31,680 bases of DNA, taken from the NCBI GenBank assembly GCA_045538175.1, contig JAZSQZ010000152.1, positions 1 through 31,680 on the forward strand, given 5' to 3'. The notes beneath the pieces were generated by a model that was given only the letters and a program-made list of their open reading frames with translations, had not been told where the DNA came from and ran no database searches. Every line of letters starts with the position of its first letter. Within the stretch, counting starts at the first letter, position 1. Below, one piece after another: positions 1-7,285 of this stretch. A program made the position numbers and the translations under genes. This DNA comes from JAZSQZ01 sp045538175 (GTDB lineage: Bacteria > Bacillota > Clostridia > Christensenellales > UBA1242).

Positions 1-1456
1 CAAAAACGTATTTGTTGAAATTGAAGGTTCAGGCAATTGCACATTTGGTACATTGTTTGGTATTTCAAAAGATTATGCTGGACACGGTATCAAAAATGTA
101 AAAATTAAAAATGTTGAAATGAAAACTAACTTCTACACAGCTGGTGGCGTCGTTGGTGTAAACTATAGTACTATTTCAAATGGTCCATTAAACGGACAAA
201 GTGTAGACCCTAACGAAATTCTCGTAAACAATATGGTTCAAGATGTTAACCTTATTGCAAAGAGAGCTGGTGGTGTAGTTGGTGAAAACAAATCTTCAGG
301 TATTATCGAAAAAACAACAGCTGTTGAAATTGTTTTCAATCAAACAGTTACAGAAAATCCTACATTATTCACAGGTGATATTGGTGTTGGTGGTATCGTT
401 GGTGCAAACTTCGGTGGCACAATCAGCAATGTCTATGTAATCAAATCAAACCTTCAAGTTCCTACAGGTGCTTCATACAATGTTTACCTTGGTGGCGTTG
501 TTGGTACAAACGCTAACGCTGGTGTAGTTGTAAGAGCATATGTTTCAAACACAAAAATCTCAACAACAAGCAACTATGTTGCAATTGTTGGTGGTGTAGT
601 TGGTGACAACCAAGGTGCAGTCAACCTTTGCGTTGTTGATAAAGTAACAGAAGTTAAATCTTCAACAACATTCGTAGCATTAAACAACACAACTGCAAAC
701 TCAGCTAACTTAACATTTACTTGCAGTATGGTTGGTGGTATCGCAGGTTTCAACAGAGCTGGTTCTGCAGTAGCAATCACACAATGTGCTTCTATGGCAT
801 CAGTTGAAGGTTTCTATGCAGGTGGCCTTGTTGGTATCTCATATGCAAACATTTCAAAATCAAGTTTCGGTTATGTTGATGGTGGTACAGCATTTAGAGT
901 AACAAAAGCTAAAGTTACAGGTTTCTATGCAGGTGGTCTTGTATCTCTTGCAGTTTCAGGAACAGTTTCTGATTGCTACACAATTTGCGACATTATCGGT
1001 GCAACATTTACAGGTAAATCAGCAGATTGGACAAAAGTTACATTAAACACTGCTGCTAATATGGTTTGTAGCCAAGAAGTTAGTGCTAAAGCTGGTTTCT
1101 CAGTTTTCGTAATTAACAAAGCAGTTATTAAGAATTGTTATGCAGTTGTAGATTTCTCAAGTGATGGTATCAACTTTGCAACAACTTTAACAGAAGTTCA
1201 AAGAAGCGATGCTGACAGAGCAAAATACAACTATGGTACACTTAAAAATTGTGCTTACCAAACTTATGGTAACTACAACAACGGTGGTACAAGATTAACT
1301 CAAGAACAATTCCAAGGTGGTGGAAACAACTATAAAGCATTTATTCAAGTTGGATTTGACACAACAACAATTTGGGATATCAAAACAAACGGTGGAGCAT
1401 ATCCTAGATTCTACAAAATCTCAACACAACTTCCACAAGCACCTACAGCTTACTAA
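1..1456 (+). CDS. GLUG-repeat cell-surface protein, C-terminal part (5' truncated by window)
   Basis: The reading frame is open from base 2 to a TAA at 1454-1456, so this is the last ~484 residues of a larger protein; the TTG at base 53 is internal, not a start. Seen: at least eight copies of a G-G-(V/I/L)-V-G-x-N type motif (near bases 140, 267, 388, 489, 591, 732, 822, 932), 100-140 bases apart, each within a beta-rich stretch. This is the GLUG repeat of secreted or surface proteins, thought to form beta-helix-like folds. The composition (Asn, Thr, Ser, Ala, Gly, few charges) fits an exported protein. No LPXTG, SLH domain or C-terminal membrane anchor is seen, so the anchor, if any, lies in the missing N-terminal part. 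The ligand is unknown; adhesion is only an inference. Confidence 0.8.
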   Translation, partial: KNVFVEIEGSGNCTFGTLFGISKDYAGHGIKNVKIKNVEMKTNFYTAGGVVGVNYSTISNGPLNGQSVDPNEILVNNMVQDVNLIAKRAGGVVGENKSSGIIEKTTAVEIVFNQTVTENPTLFTGDIGVGGIVGANFGGTISNVYVIKSNLQVPTGASYNVYLGGVVGTNANAGVVVRAYVSNTKISTTSNYVAIVGGVVGDNQGAVNLCVVDKVTEVKSSTTFVALNNTTANSANLTFTCSMVGGIAGFNRAGSAVAITQCASMASVEGFYAGGLVGISYANISKSSFGYVDGGTAFRVTKAKVTGFYAGGLVSLAVSGTVSDCYTICDIIGATFTGKSADWTKVTLNTAANMVCSQEVSAKAGFSVFVINKAVIKNCYAVVDFSSDGINFATTLTEVQRSDADRAKYNYGTLKNCAYQTYGNYNNGGTRLTQEQFQGGGNNYKAFIQVGFDTTTIWDIKTNGGAYPRFYKISTQLPQAPTAY

Positions 1457-1464
1457 TAAACAGA

Positions 1465-1498
1465 AAGAACAAGTTTAAACACTTGTTCTTTTTTTTGT
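1465..1498 (+). terminator. Rho-independent terminator of the GLUG protein gene
   Basis: A perfect 10-bp stem (1465-1474 with 1481-1490) with a 6-nt loop is followed by a T run, 8 nt after the stop codon. Confidence 0.9.
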
Positions 1499-1549
1499 TT
1501 TATTTAAGTTTGCATTTTGCACAAATAAAAATTTACACCCCTTGTTTGT

Positions 1550-1578
1550 TTTACTAAAATTATTTTATTTGATATACT
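1550..1578 (+). promoter_or_regulatory. Promoter for the riboswitch-controlled unit
   Basis: TTTACT (1550-1555) and TATACT (1573-1578) are 17 bp apart. The predicted start, about 1585, falls just before the 5' strand of the riboswitch P1 stem, which supports the assignment. Confidence 0.6.
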
Positions 1579-1586
1579 ATTTATAT

Positions 1587-1719
1587 AACCATAAAGAGTG
1601 TGTTAGGGACAGCCCCTATGACCACACAGCAACCTGGTTTAAAAAACTAAGGTGCTAAAGGCTGAACGATGGGAAAGTTTTTATATTAAAATTAAGTCCC
1701 ATCTGCTATGGGATTTTTT
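1587..1719 (+). promoter_or_regulatory. SAM riboswitch of the S-box clan (best fit SAM-I/IV-like) with transcription attenuator
   Basis: Core S-box signatures occur in order: AGGGAC (1605-1610), UAUGA (1617-1621), GCAACC (1629-1634) and AGGUGCUAA (1650-1658). P2 is GUGUG (near 1598-1602) with CACAC (1623-1627). P3 forms from GCAACC and GGUGC. The usual SAM-I P4 arm is missing: only 10-13 nt separate P3 from the 3' strand of P1 (CCAU 1589-1592 with AUGG 1669-1672). The P3 loop (AAAAACU, 1642-1648) can pair with AGUUUUU (1676-1682), like the second pseudoknot of SAM-IV and SAM-I/IV types. Attenuation logic is visible: GAUGGGA (1668-1674), which contains the 3' strand of P1, is complementary to UCCCAUC (1697-1703), the 5' side of the terminator. 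Ligand binding would therefore free the terminator and turn the gene off. The class is read from motifs, not from a covariance search. Confidence 0.72.
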
Positions 1720-1720
1720 T
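1694..1720 (+). terminator. Attenuator terminator of the riboswitch
   Basis: The stem AAGTCCCAT with ATGGGATTT (one G-U pair), loop CTGCT, runs into seven T residues. Its 5' arm is also complementary to 1668-1674 in the aptamer, giving mutually exclusive folds. Confidence 0.8.
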
Positions 1721-1767
1721 ATTGTCTTTTTCTCTTTATGGTTAAATTTGTTTTAAGGAGAAAAAAT

Positions 1768-2034
1768 ATGAAGACTTTAGGAGATTTATTAAAAGGGAGA
1801 GATAGGGTTTGGTTTGAACTTAAAAGGGAAGAGTTTCCTTTATTTATTGAATTTGCAAGAAGAAACAAATTGAAATGGATAAACGGAAAACATACTTTTA
1901 GTCAAAGCGATTTTGAAAATCATTTTATGTTTGCCCATATTGAAGTTGCAAAAGATCGTACCTGTTGTTTTGTTCCTATGTTTATGTGGATTGACAAAAA
2001 GCATAATCATTTAAAGTTAGGGCTTAATCAATAG
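1768..2034 (+). CDS. Small protein of unknown function under riboswitch control (88 aa)
   Basis: The start is set by AAGGAG (1755-1760) 7 nt before ATG 1768; the upstream in-frame ATG at 1708 lies inside the terminator and is not credible. The protein is a single soluble, basic and aromatic domain with no signal peptide or membrane segment. It begins MKTLGDLLKGRDRVWFELKR and ends with a basic HNHLKLG stretch. Seen: a central WINGKH motif and an F-MFAHI segment. I do not recognise the family. The gene sits alone between its own attenuator and a strong terminator, so it is probably the only gene the leader controls. Because SAM riboswitches usually control methionine, cysteine or SAM metabolism or transport, a role in sulfur or methyl-group metabolism is an inference from context only. 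Confidence 0.75.
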   Translation: MKTLGDLLKGRDRVWFELKREEFPLFIEFARRNKLKWINGKHTFSQSDFENHFMFAHIEVAKDRTCCFVPMFMWIDKKHNHLKLGLNQ

Positions 2035-2060
2035 AACAAACAATTAAAAACAAAATAAAA

Positions 2061-2087
2061 AAACCACGGAAGGTCCGTGGTTTTTTT
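2061..2087. terminator. Bidirectional terminator between the 88-aa gene and spoVG
   Basis: A 10-bp stem AAACCACGGA with TCCGTGGTTT and a 3-nt loop has a T run on the plus side and an A run on the other, so it can serve both the plus-strand gene and minus-strand spoVG, which converge here. Confidence 0.9.
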
Positions 2088-2173
2088 GAAATCGTATTTT
2101 AGCAAAATATAAATAAGACGTACATATTTATATACGAGATTTTTATATCTATATTAAACGATAAAAGTTGTTA

Positions 2174-2455
2174 TTATTCAGCTGTGTTTGCAGCTTCTGC
2201 TTTTGCAACTTCAAATTGTTTTAAAATTTCTGCTCTGATTTCTTCTCTTGTTTCTGTGTTTAATGGGTGTACAATATCTTTGTATTCTCCATCAAGTGTT
2301 TTACGACTTGGCATTGCAATGAAATAACCATTGTCGCCTTCGATAACTTTGATATCGTGTACAACAAAACAATCGTCGATTGTAATTGAAGCAACAGCTT
2401 TTAATTTGTTATCGTTCTTTTTGATAATTCTAATGCGAACATCTGAAATTTTCAA
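2174..2455 (-). CDS. spoVG: SpoVG, RNA/DNA-binding regulator
   Basis: SpoVG is a small nucleic-acid-binding protein that affects septation, sporulation and, in other Firmicutes and spirochetes, virulence and cell-envelope genes. Seen: the family's diagnostic run is conserved, with ISDVRIR near the N-terminus, then ASITIDDCFVVHDI-KVIEG, FIAMPSRKT, DGEYKDIVHPLN and a helical C-terminal tail. I chose the TTG start at 2455 (protein begins M-KISDVRI) because it gives 93 residues, the usual length, and lies 9-10 nt after AAGGAG; the ATG at 2491 would add 12 unusual residues and place the SD inside the gene. Monocistronic and divergent from murC, with its own promoter and the terminator at 2061-2087. 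Nothing is missing from the family core. Confidence 0.95.
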   Translation of the reverse strand: MKISDVRIRIIKKNDNKLKAVASITIDDCFVVHDIKVIEGDNGYFIAMPSRKTLDGEYKDIVHPLNTETREEIRAEILKQFEVAKAEAANTAE

Positions 2456-2505
2456 GTCCTTTGTCTCCTTCCTTATAAATTGCCTAATCAATGTTGGCTA
2501 ACTAC

Positions 2506-2534
2506 ATTTTATAAAAAAAATCAACAATTGGCAA
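2506..2534 (-). promoter_or_regulatory. spoVG promoter
   Basis: Read on the minus strand, TTGCCA and TAAAAT are separated by 17 bp. The transcript would start near 2499 and have a leader of about 45 nt containing the SD. Confidence 0.6.
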
Positions 2535-2619
2535 ATAAATTACAACACTTTTTTGTTATGTCAGGTATAATGTGGTTTTATTTTGTCGCATTTGGGTGTT
2601 TTTTTTCATATATAACGAT

Positions 2620-3990
2620 ATGGAAACAAAAATTGATTTAGGCAAAGTAAAAAGAATTCATTTTGTTGGTGCTGGTGGGATAAGTATGAGTGCACTTTTA
2701 AAAATTGCAAAAAGCAAAGGTAAAATATGCTCTGGCAGCGATTGCGGGGCAAAAGGTGTGCTAAAAACTTTAAAACAACAAAAGATTAAAGTTTATACTA
2801 AACACAAAGCAAAAAATGTTTTAGGGGCAGATTTAGTTGTTTATTCGTCGGCGATATCAAAAGATAATGTGGAAATTTTAAAAGCAAAAGAACTAAACAT
2901 AAAAACTATCACTCGTGCTGAGTTTTTAGGTCTTGTTGCAAAAGAGTATAAAACTGTTGTTGCAATATCTGGCTCTCATGGTAAGACCACAACGACGGCG
3001 ATGATTTCAAGTTTGCTTTTAAGGTTTGGACTTTCTCCTACAGTTCACTTAGGTGGCAATTACTCTTTGATTTCTGGAAATTTAAAGTTAGGTGGAAATG
3101 ATTTTTTTGTAACCGAAGCGTGCGAGTTTAGGGATAGTTTTTTATCCCTAAATCCTACAATTTCTGTTATAACAAATATTGAAAGAGAGCATCTTGATTA
3201 TTTTAAAAATTTCAAAAACATAAAAGAATCTTTCAACAAATTTATCGAAAATACAAGTGAAGTTTGTTTTATAAATTATAACTATCTAAAATATGTATTA
3301 GACAGAACAAAGGTCGTAACTTTTGGCTTAAACAAAAATGCCGATTTTAGAGCAATAAACATTAAAAACAAAAATGGACTTTACGGGTTTGATTGCATAA
3401 ACAAAGGGGAATTTTTAGGAAGGGTAGAGTTAAGTGTCGAAGGCAAACACTCTATTTTAAACGCACTATCGTCAATTGCTGTAGGAGTGTTTTTAGGAAT
3501 ACCATTTAGGGATATTGCAAAAGGACTTGAAAAGTTTAGAAATGTTGATAGGCGTTTTGAAAAGTTGGGAGAAGTTAAGGGTGCAACTGTTATACATGAT
3601 TACGCTCATCACCCTACAGAGATAAGGTCTGCAATAAAGACTTGTTTAGAGTTGAAAAAAGACATTGTGTGTGTTTTTCAGCCTCACACATATTCAAGAA
3701 CAAAAAGTTTGTTAAAAAGTTTTAGGACGGCATTTTGGGGTGTTAAAAGTTTGGTGCTTGTTGAAACGTATTCTGCAAGAGAAAAATTTGACAAAATTGG
3801 CAGTTGTGAAAACTTAAAAACGGAAATTGAAAGTTATGGTGGAAACCCTAAAGTTTATGGTGTTTTTAAAAATAGAGAAGTTGTAAAGTTTTTAAGTAAA
3901 CTTAATATAGAAGGCAAAATCCTTCTTTTTTTAGGCGCAGGGGATATAGAATTGATTGCAAAAAAATTTAAAACAAAATTTATTAGTTAA
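2620..3990 (+). CDS. murC: MurC, UDP-N-acetylmuramate--L-alanine ligase
   Basis: MurC adds L-alanine to UDP-MurNAc in the cytoplasm, using ATP, the first amino-acid step of peptidoglycan synthesis. Seen in the 456-aa product: the Rossmann-like UDP-binding start with GAGGISM (residues 18-24), the Mur-ligase P-loop GSHGKTTTT (118-126), TNIEREHLDYF, the central-domain HDYAHHPTEI and FQPHTYSRT of the C-terminal domain, and a final GAGDIE. Length fits the family (430-490). The ATG at 2620 is preferred over the TTG/GTG-type start at 2572 because the Rossmann strand then begins about 12 residues in, as usual. There is no SD before 2620; a -10-like CATATA lies 7 nt upstream, so the mRNA may be leaderless, although TATAAT at 2566-2571 could drive a ~40-nt leader. 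Followed 72 bp later by rpmE with its own promoter. Confidence 0.95.
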   Translation: METKIDLGKVKRIHFVGAGGISMSALLKIAKSKGKICSGSDCGAKGVLKTLKQQKIKVYTKHKAKNVLGADLVVYSSAISKDNVEILKAKELNIKTITRAEFLGLVAKEYKTVVAISGSHGKTTTTAMISSLLLRFGLSPTVHLGGNYSLISGNLKLGGNDFFVTEACEFRDSFLSLNPTISVITNIEREHLDYFKNFKNIKESFNKFIENTSEVCFINYNYLKYVLDRTKVVTFGLNKNADFRAINIKNKNGLYGFDCINKGEFLGRVELSVEGKHSILNALSSIAVGVFLGIPFRDIAKGLEKFRNVDRRFEKLGEVKGATVIHDYAHHPTEIRSAIKTCLELKKDIVCVFQPHTYSRTKSLLKSFRTAFWGVKSLVLVETYSAREKFDKIGSCENLKTEIESYGGNPKVYGVFKNREVVKFLSKLNIEGKILLFLGAGDIELIAKKFKTKFIS

Positions 3991-3996
3991 AAACTG

Positions 3997-4025
3997 TTGA
4001 CAAATGCTCCTAAATGGTATAAAAT
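3997..4025 (+). promoter_or_regulatory. rpmE promoter
   Basis: A perfect TTGACA (3997-4002) and TAAAAT (4020-4025) lie 17 bp apart, immediately after murC; the start would be near 4032, giving a ~30-nt leader with AAGGAG. Confidence 0.75.
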
Positions 4026-4062
4026 CTAAGCACGTAAAAATATGTCTAGACAAGGAGCAATT

Positions 4063-4266
4063 ATGAAAGAAGGTATACATCCAGATTATCACGAAGTTGA
4101 AGTACAATGTGCTTGCGGTGAAAAATTTATGTCTCGTTCTACAAAACCAGGCGATGTTATCAAGGTTGATATCTGCAATAAATGCCATCCATTCTATACT
4201 GGAAAGCAAAAAATTGTTGATGCTAGTGGTAAAGTAGAAAAATTCCAAAAGAAACACAATCTATAA
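4063..4266 (+). CDS. rpmE: Ribosomal protein bL31, zinc-binding form
   Basis: bL31 bridges the large and small ribosomal subunits. Seen in 67 aa: the family start MKEGIHPDYHEVEV, then a zinc site of four cysteines (C16, C18, C38, C41) in CxC and CxxC pairs, and a HPFYTGKQK run close to the C-terminus. It is therefore the C+ (zinc) paralogue, the one that can be replaced under zinc limitation in species with a second, cysteine-free copy; none is in this window. AAGGAG 7 nt before ATG 4063 decides the start over the in-frame ATG at 4042. The gene precedes the DUF1385-prmC-prfA genes, a neighbourhood common in Firmicutes, but a terminator separates them. Confidence 0.97.
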   Translation: MKEGIHPDYHEVEVQCACGEKFMSRSTKPGDVIKVDICNKCHPFYTGKQKIVDASGKVEKFQKKHNL

Positions 4267-4339
4267 GATATTTATATGTTGCTTTGGCAACATTTTAAAT
4301 ATGCAACAGTGAAACACAGGTTTTGCTGAATTTATAGGA

Positions 4340-4366
4340 AAAGCAAAGATTTATCTTTGCTTTTTT
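4340..4366 (+). terminator. rpmE terminator
   Basis: The 10-bp stem AAAGCAAAGA with TCTTTGCTTT, 4-nt loop, is followed by T residues. It lies 73 nt after the rpmE stop and just before the next gene's probable promoter. Confidence 0.85.
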
Positions 4367-4400
4367 GTTTTGCTTTTTGTTTTTTGTAAATACTTTTGTT

Positions 4401-6152
4401 ATGAAAACAAAAAACTTTTATATAGCAGAAGGCAATGGTGTTTTAGGTGGCGTTAAAATTAGGTATAACGAAGTTGATGTTTTGTGCTTAAATAATAATG
4501 GAGATATTAGGTTTGATACAACTCTTAAACAAAACAGGTTTATAAAAGCAATCAAAAAAATGTTTTTTATAAGGGGCTTGTTTTTGTTTTTTTATAATCT
4601 TTTTTGCTTTTTTTATGACTACAACATTTCGCTTGAAAATTACAACAGAGCACTATTAAAACAGTCTGTTGATTTTAGAAAAGCAAAGAAAAGAGAGTTT
4701 AGAAATTTTAGGGTAACATTTTTTATCTTATTGTCTTTATTTGTTTTTTTATTGCCACTTTTATTTGATAAGTTTGTGGGAAATGTTGTTAGTGGTTTTT
4801 GGTTTGAAAGTTTAAAGATTATTTTTAAGTTTATTTGTGTAAGTTTGTTTTTGCTTATTTTGAAAAAGTTAACTCTTGCAAAAAATATTTTCGAAAACAC
4901 AACTGCAATAGGAAAGGTCTTAAATTCGTTAAGTCCACAAAAACAGATTTATTACAACAGGGTCGAAAACTCATCAAGCCTTTTTATAATTAGCACACAA
5001 ACAAGTTTTTTAACAACTTTCTTTTTGTTGTTTTCAATCGTCCCTATAATTTCTATAAATAGTTTTTTTGTGCAAGGTTTTGTTAAAATTTTGACTTCAA
5101 TTTTAATAATTTGTCTTGCATATGAAATTCAACTTATTGTACAATATAACTATAAAAAAAGTAAGATTGTGTATATAATCGGTTTTTTGTTTATTTACTT
5201 TTCTTACATCACAAAAGTCGACCCTATAGACAAACAACAAAGGTTAGCAAAAGTTGCTATGGAGGAAATCATACAAATGAATTTTGATAAAGTTAATAGT
5301 ATTGAAAAGCAAGAAGGTGAAGTTCCTTTTAGCAAGGTTTTAGAAGAAGTAAAAACCACTTTAATTAAAAACGGAATTGACGACCCTGTTGAAGCAAAGT
5401 ATTTGATTTGCGAAACTTTAGGAATAACTAATGCCGAAATGGTTTTGCTAAGACACATAACAAAAAAGCAAGAAGAAAAAATACTAAAAGTTTTAGGGGA
5501 GAGAATAACTCATAAACCACTTTGCAAAATTTTAGGGTATAAATATTTTTATGGTCTTAAGTTTAGGGTAAACAGTTTTGTCTTATCTCCTAGACAAGAA
5601 ACAGAAATTCTTGTTGAAGAAGTTGTAAATGTAATAAACAACTCAGGCAAAAAACTTAAAGTATTAGACATGTGCACAGGCAGTGGTGCAATTGCTGTTG
5701 CAATAAAGAAAAACGCAAACTGTGATATGGTTGCAGTTGATAAGTGTAAAAGGGCACTATCAGTTGCTGAAAAAAATGCAAAAGAGTACAACCTTGATAT
5801 TCAATTTTTTCAAGGGGATATGTTTAAATACTTGAAAGATGAAAACAAGTTTGATATAATAACTTGTAATCCACCTTACATCGAAAGTAAGGAAATAGAA
5901 AACTTAGATTTGGAAGTCAAAAATCACGACCCACTAAAAGCTTTAGATGGTGGGGCAGATGGTTTAAAGTTTTATAGAATCATTGCAAACGAAGCACAAA
6001 ACTTCCTTACAAACAACGGCTTGTTGTTTTTAGAAATTGGTTTTGACCAAGCAGAAAGCGTATCAAAATTGCTTGAGAAAAACTTTAAGGATATTTGTGT
6101 TATAGAAGATTTTGCAGGGCTTCCAAGAATTATAAAAGCAGTAAAAAAATAA
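4401..6152 (+). CDS. prmC: DUF1385 membrane domain fused to PrmC (release factor glutamine methyltransferase)
   Basis: The 583-aa product joins two proteins that are normally separate. Residues 1-290 resemble a diverged DUF1385 (YqhQ-type) protein: the start GNGVLGGVKIR replaces the usual GGQAVIEGVMIR, several hydrophobic membrane segments follow (about 58-75, 107-160, 195-275), and the segment ends with the family-like ITKVDPIDKQQRLAKVAMEEII. Residues about 300-583 are a full PrmC/HemK: helical N-terminal domain, SAM-binding LDMCTGSGAIAVAI (about 421-434) and the catalytic NPPY (490-493). PrmC methylates the GGQ glutamine of release factors; prfA follows 8 bp downstream. ATG 4401 has no SD; a -10-like AATACT lies 6 nt before it. 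An in-frame ATG at 5277 has GGAGG 11 nt upstream and could yield a separate 291-aa PrmC. The frame is continuous, with no stop between domains. The DUF1385 role is unknown. Confidence 0.88.
   Translation: MKTKNFYIAEGNGVLGGVKIRYNEVDVLCLNNNGDIRFDTTLKQNRFIKAIKKMFFIRGLFLFFYNLFCFFYDYNISLENYNRALLKQSVDFRKAKKREFRNFRVTFFILLSLFVFLLPLLFDKFVGNVVSGFWFESLKIIFKFICVSLFLLILKKLTLAKNIFENTTAIGKVLNSLSPQKQIYYNRVENSSSLFIISTQTSFLTTFFLLFSIVPIISINSFFVQGFVKILTSILIICLAYEIQLIVQYNYKKSKIVYIIGFLFIYFSYITKVDPIDKQQRLAKVAMEEIIQMNFDKVNSIEKQEGEVPFSKVLEEVKTTLIKNGIDDPVEAKYLICETLGITNAEMVLLRHITKKQEEKILKVLGERITHKPLCKILGYKYFYGLKFRVNSFVLSPRQETEILVEEVVNVINNSGKKLKVLDMCTGSGAIAVAIKKNANCDMVAVDKCKRALSVAEKNAKEYNLDIQFFQGDMFKYLKDENKFDIITCNPPYIESKEIENLDLEVKNHDPLKALDGGADGLKFYRIIANEAQNFLTNNGLLFLEIGFDQAESVSKLLEKNFKDICVIEDFAGLPRIIKAVKK
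5261..5279 (+). promoter_or_regulatory. Possible internal ribosome binding site and start for free PrmC
   Basis: GGAGG (5261-5265) lies 11 nt before the in-frame ATG at 5277, exactly at the junction between the end of the DUF1385-like part and the start of the PrmC N-terminal domain. This could be the remnant of, or a still active, separate start. Confidence 0.45.
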
Positions 6153-6160
6153 GAGGGAAT

Positions 6161-7228
6161 ATGTTAGACAAATTAGATAATATTGTAAAAAATTATGAAG
6201 AGATTGCAAGGAAGATTGCAGACCCAGCTATTATTGCCGACAACAGAACTTGGCAAAAACTAGCAAAGGAGCACGCAGACCTTACACCTCTTATTGATAA
6301 GTATAACGAACTTAAAAAGTGTATTGCAGATTATGACGACGCTGTTACACTTTTAAAAGACGAAAAGGATCCAGAACTTGTTGCTCTTTACGAAGAAGAA
6401 ATTGACAACTGTAAAGAAAACAAAGAAAAACTTGAAGAAGAACTCAAAATCCTTCTTTTACCTAAAGATGAAAATGATGACAAGAACGTTATCGTTGAAA
6501 TTCGTGCAGGTGCTGGTGGCGAAGAAGCAGGTCTTTTCGGTGCTGAACTTATGAGAATGTATATGATGTATGCAGAGCACAAAAGATACAAGATTGAAAC
6601 AATCAACGTAAACGAAAGCGAACTTGGTGGAATTAAAGAAGCAGTTTTCCAAATTAAAGGAAATGGTGCTTATTCAAACTTAAAGTATGAAAGTGGTGTT
6701 CACCGTGTTCAAAGAGTTCCTGAAACCGAATCTCAAGGCAGAGTTCACACATCAACTGTTACAGTTGCAGTTTTGCCTGAACTTGAAGAAGTAGAGTTTG
6801 AAATCTTAGATAAAGATTTAAGGGTTGATACTTATAGAAGTAGTGGTGCTGGTGGACAACACATCAACAAAACAGACTCTGCAATTCGTATGACACACTT
6901 ACCTACAGGAATCGTTGTTACTTGTCAAGACGAAAGAAGTCAGCTTAAAAACCGTGAAAAAGCTATGATGATTTTGAAAGCAAAATTATATGAGTTTTAT
7001 CAAGGTCAAAAAGACAGAGAATATGCTGCAAACAGAAAGTCAATGGTAGGTACAGGGGATAGAAGTGAAAGAATTAGAACTTACAACTTCCCACAAGGCA
7101 GAATTTCTGACCATAGAATAAACTTTACTGCATATAATCTTCTTGATTTTATGAACGGAGATATCGACACACTTATCTCTGAACTTAAGATTGCAGACCA
7201 AAAAAGCAAACTAGAAAATTTAACTTAA
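6161..7228 (+). CDS. prfA: Peptide chain release factor 1 (RF1)
   Basis: RF1 reads UAA and UAG in the ribosomal A site and triggers peptide release. Seen in 355 aa: a helical N-terminal domain (1-105), the core VEIRAGAGGEEA (112-123), HRVQRVPETESQGRVHTS with the PxT-type anticodon motif at 187-189, and the catalytic GGQ at 231-233 in SGAGGQHINKTDSAIR. The C-terminal RIRTYNFPQGRISDHR and the length are typical of RF1, not RF2. AGAGGG 5 nt before ATG 6161 sets the start; the upstream frame overlapping prmC is not used. The 8-bp gap and shared direction imply co-transcription with prmC, whose product methylates Q233. Confidence 0.97.
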   Translation: MLDKLDNIVKNYEEIARKIADPAIIADNRTWQKLAKEHADLTPLIDKYNELKKCIADYDDAVTLLKDEKDPELVALYEEEIDNCKENKEKLEEELKILLLPKDENDDKNVIVEIRAGAGGEEAGLFGAELMRMYMMYAEHKRYKIETINVNESELGGIKEAVFQIKGNGAYSNLKYESGVHRVQRVPETESQGRVHTSTVTVAVLPELEEVEFEILDKDLRVDTYRSSGAGGQHINKTDSAIRMTHLPTGIVVTCQDERSQLKNREKAMMILKAKLYEFYQGQKDREYAANRKSMVGTGDRSERIRTYNFPQGRISDHRINFTAYNLLDFMNGDIDTLISELKIADQKSKLENLT

Positions 7229-7232
7229 GATA

Positions 7233-7261
7233 TTGAAAATTTATTTTACATATGATAAAAT
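7233..7261 (+). promoter_or_regulatory. Promoter of the unknown two-gene unit
   Basis: TTGAAA (7233-7238) and TAAAAT (7256-7261), 17 bp apart, lie in the 57-bp gap after prfA. No terminator is seen after prfA, so read-through from prfA is also possible. Confidence 0.6.
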
Positions 7262-7285
7262 ATAGTTGGTTGAAGAGGTTTTATA

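Noticed and set aside
1631..1656. A preQ1-I-like AAAAAACTAA segment in the riboswitch leader
   Set aside because: It lies inside the P3 loop of the S-box-type fold, and the C-rich loop and stem of preQ1-I are not around it.
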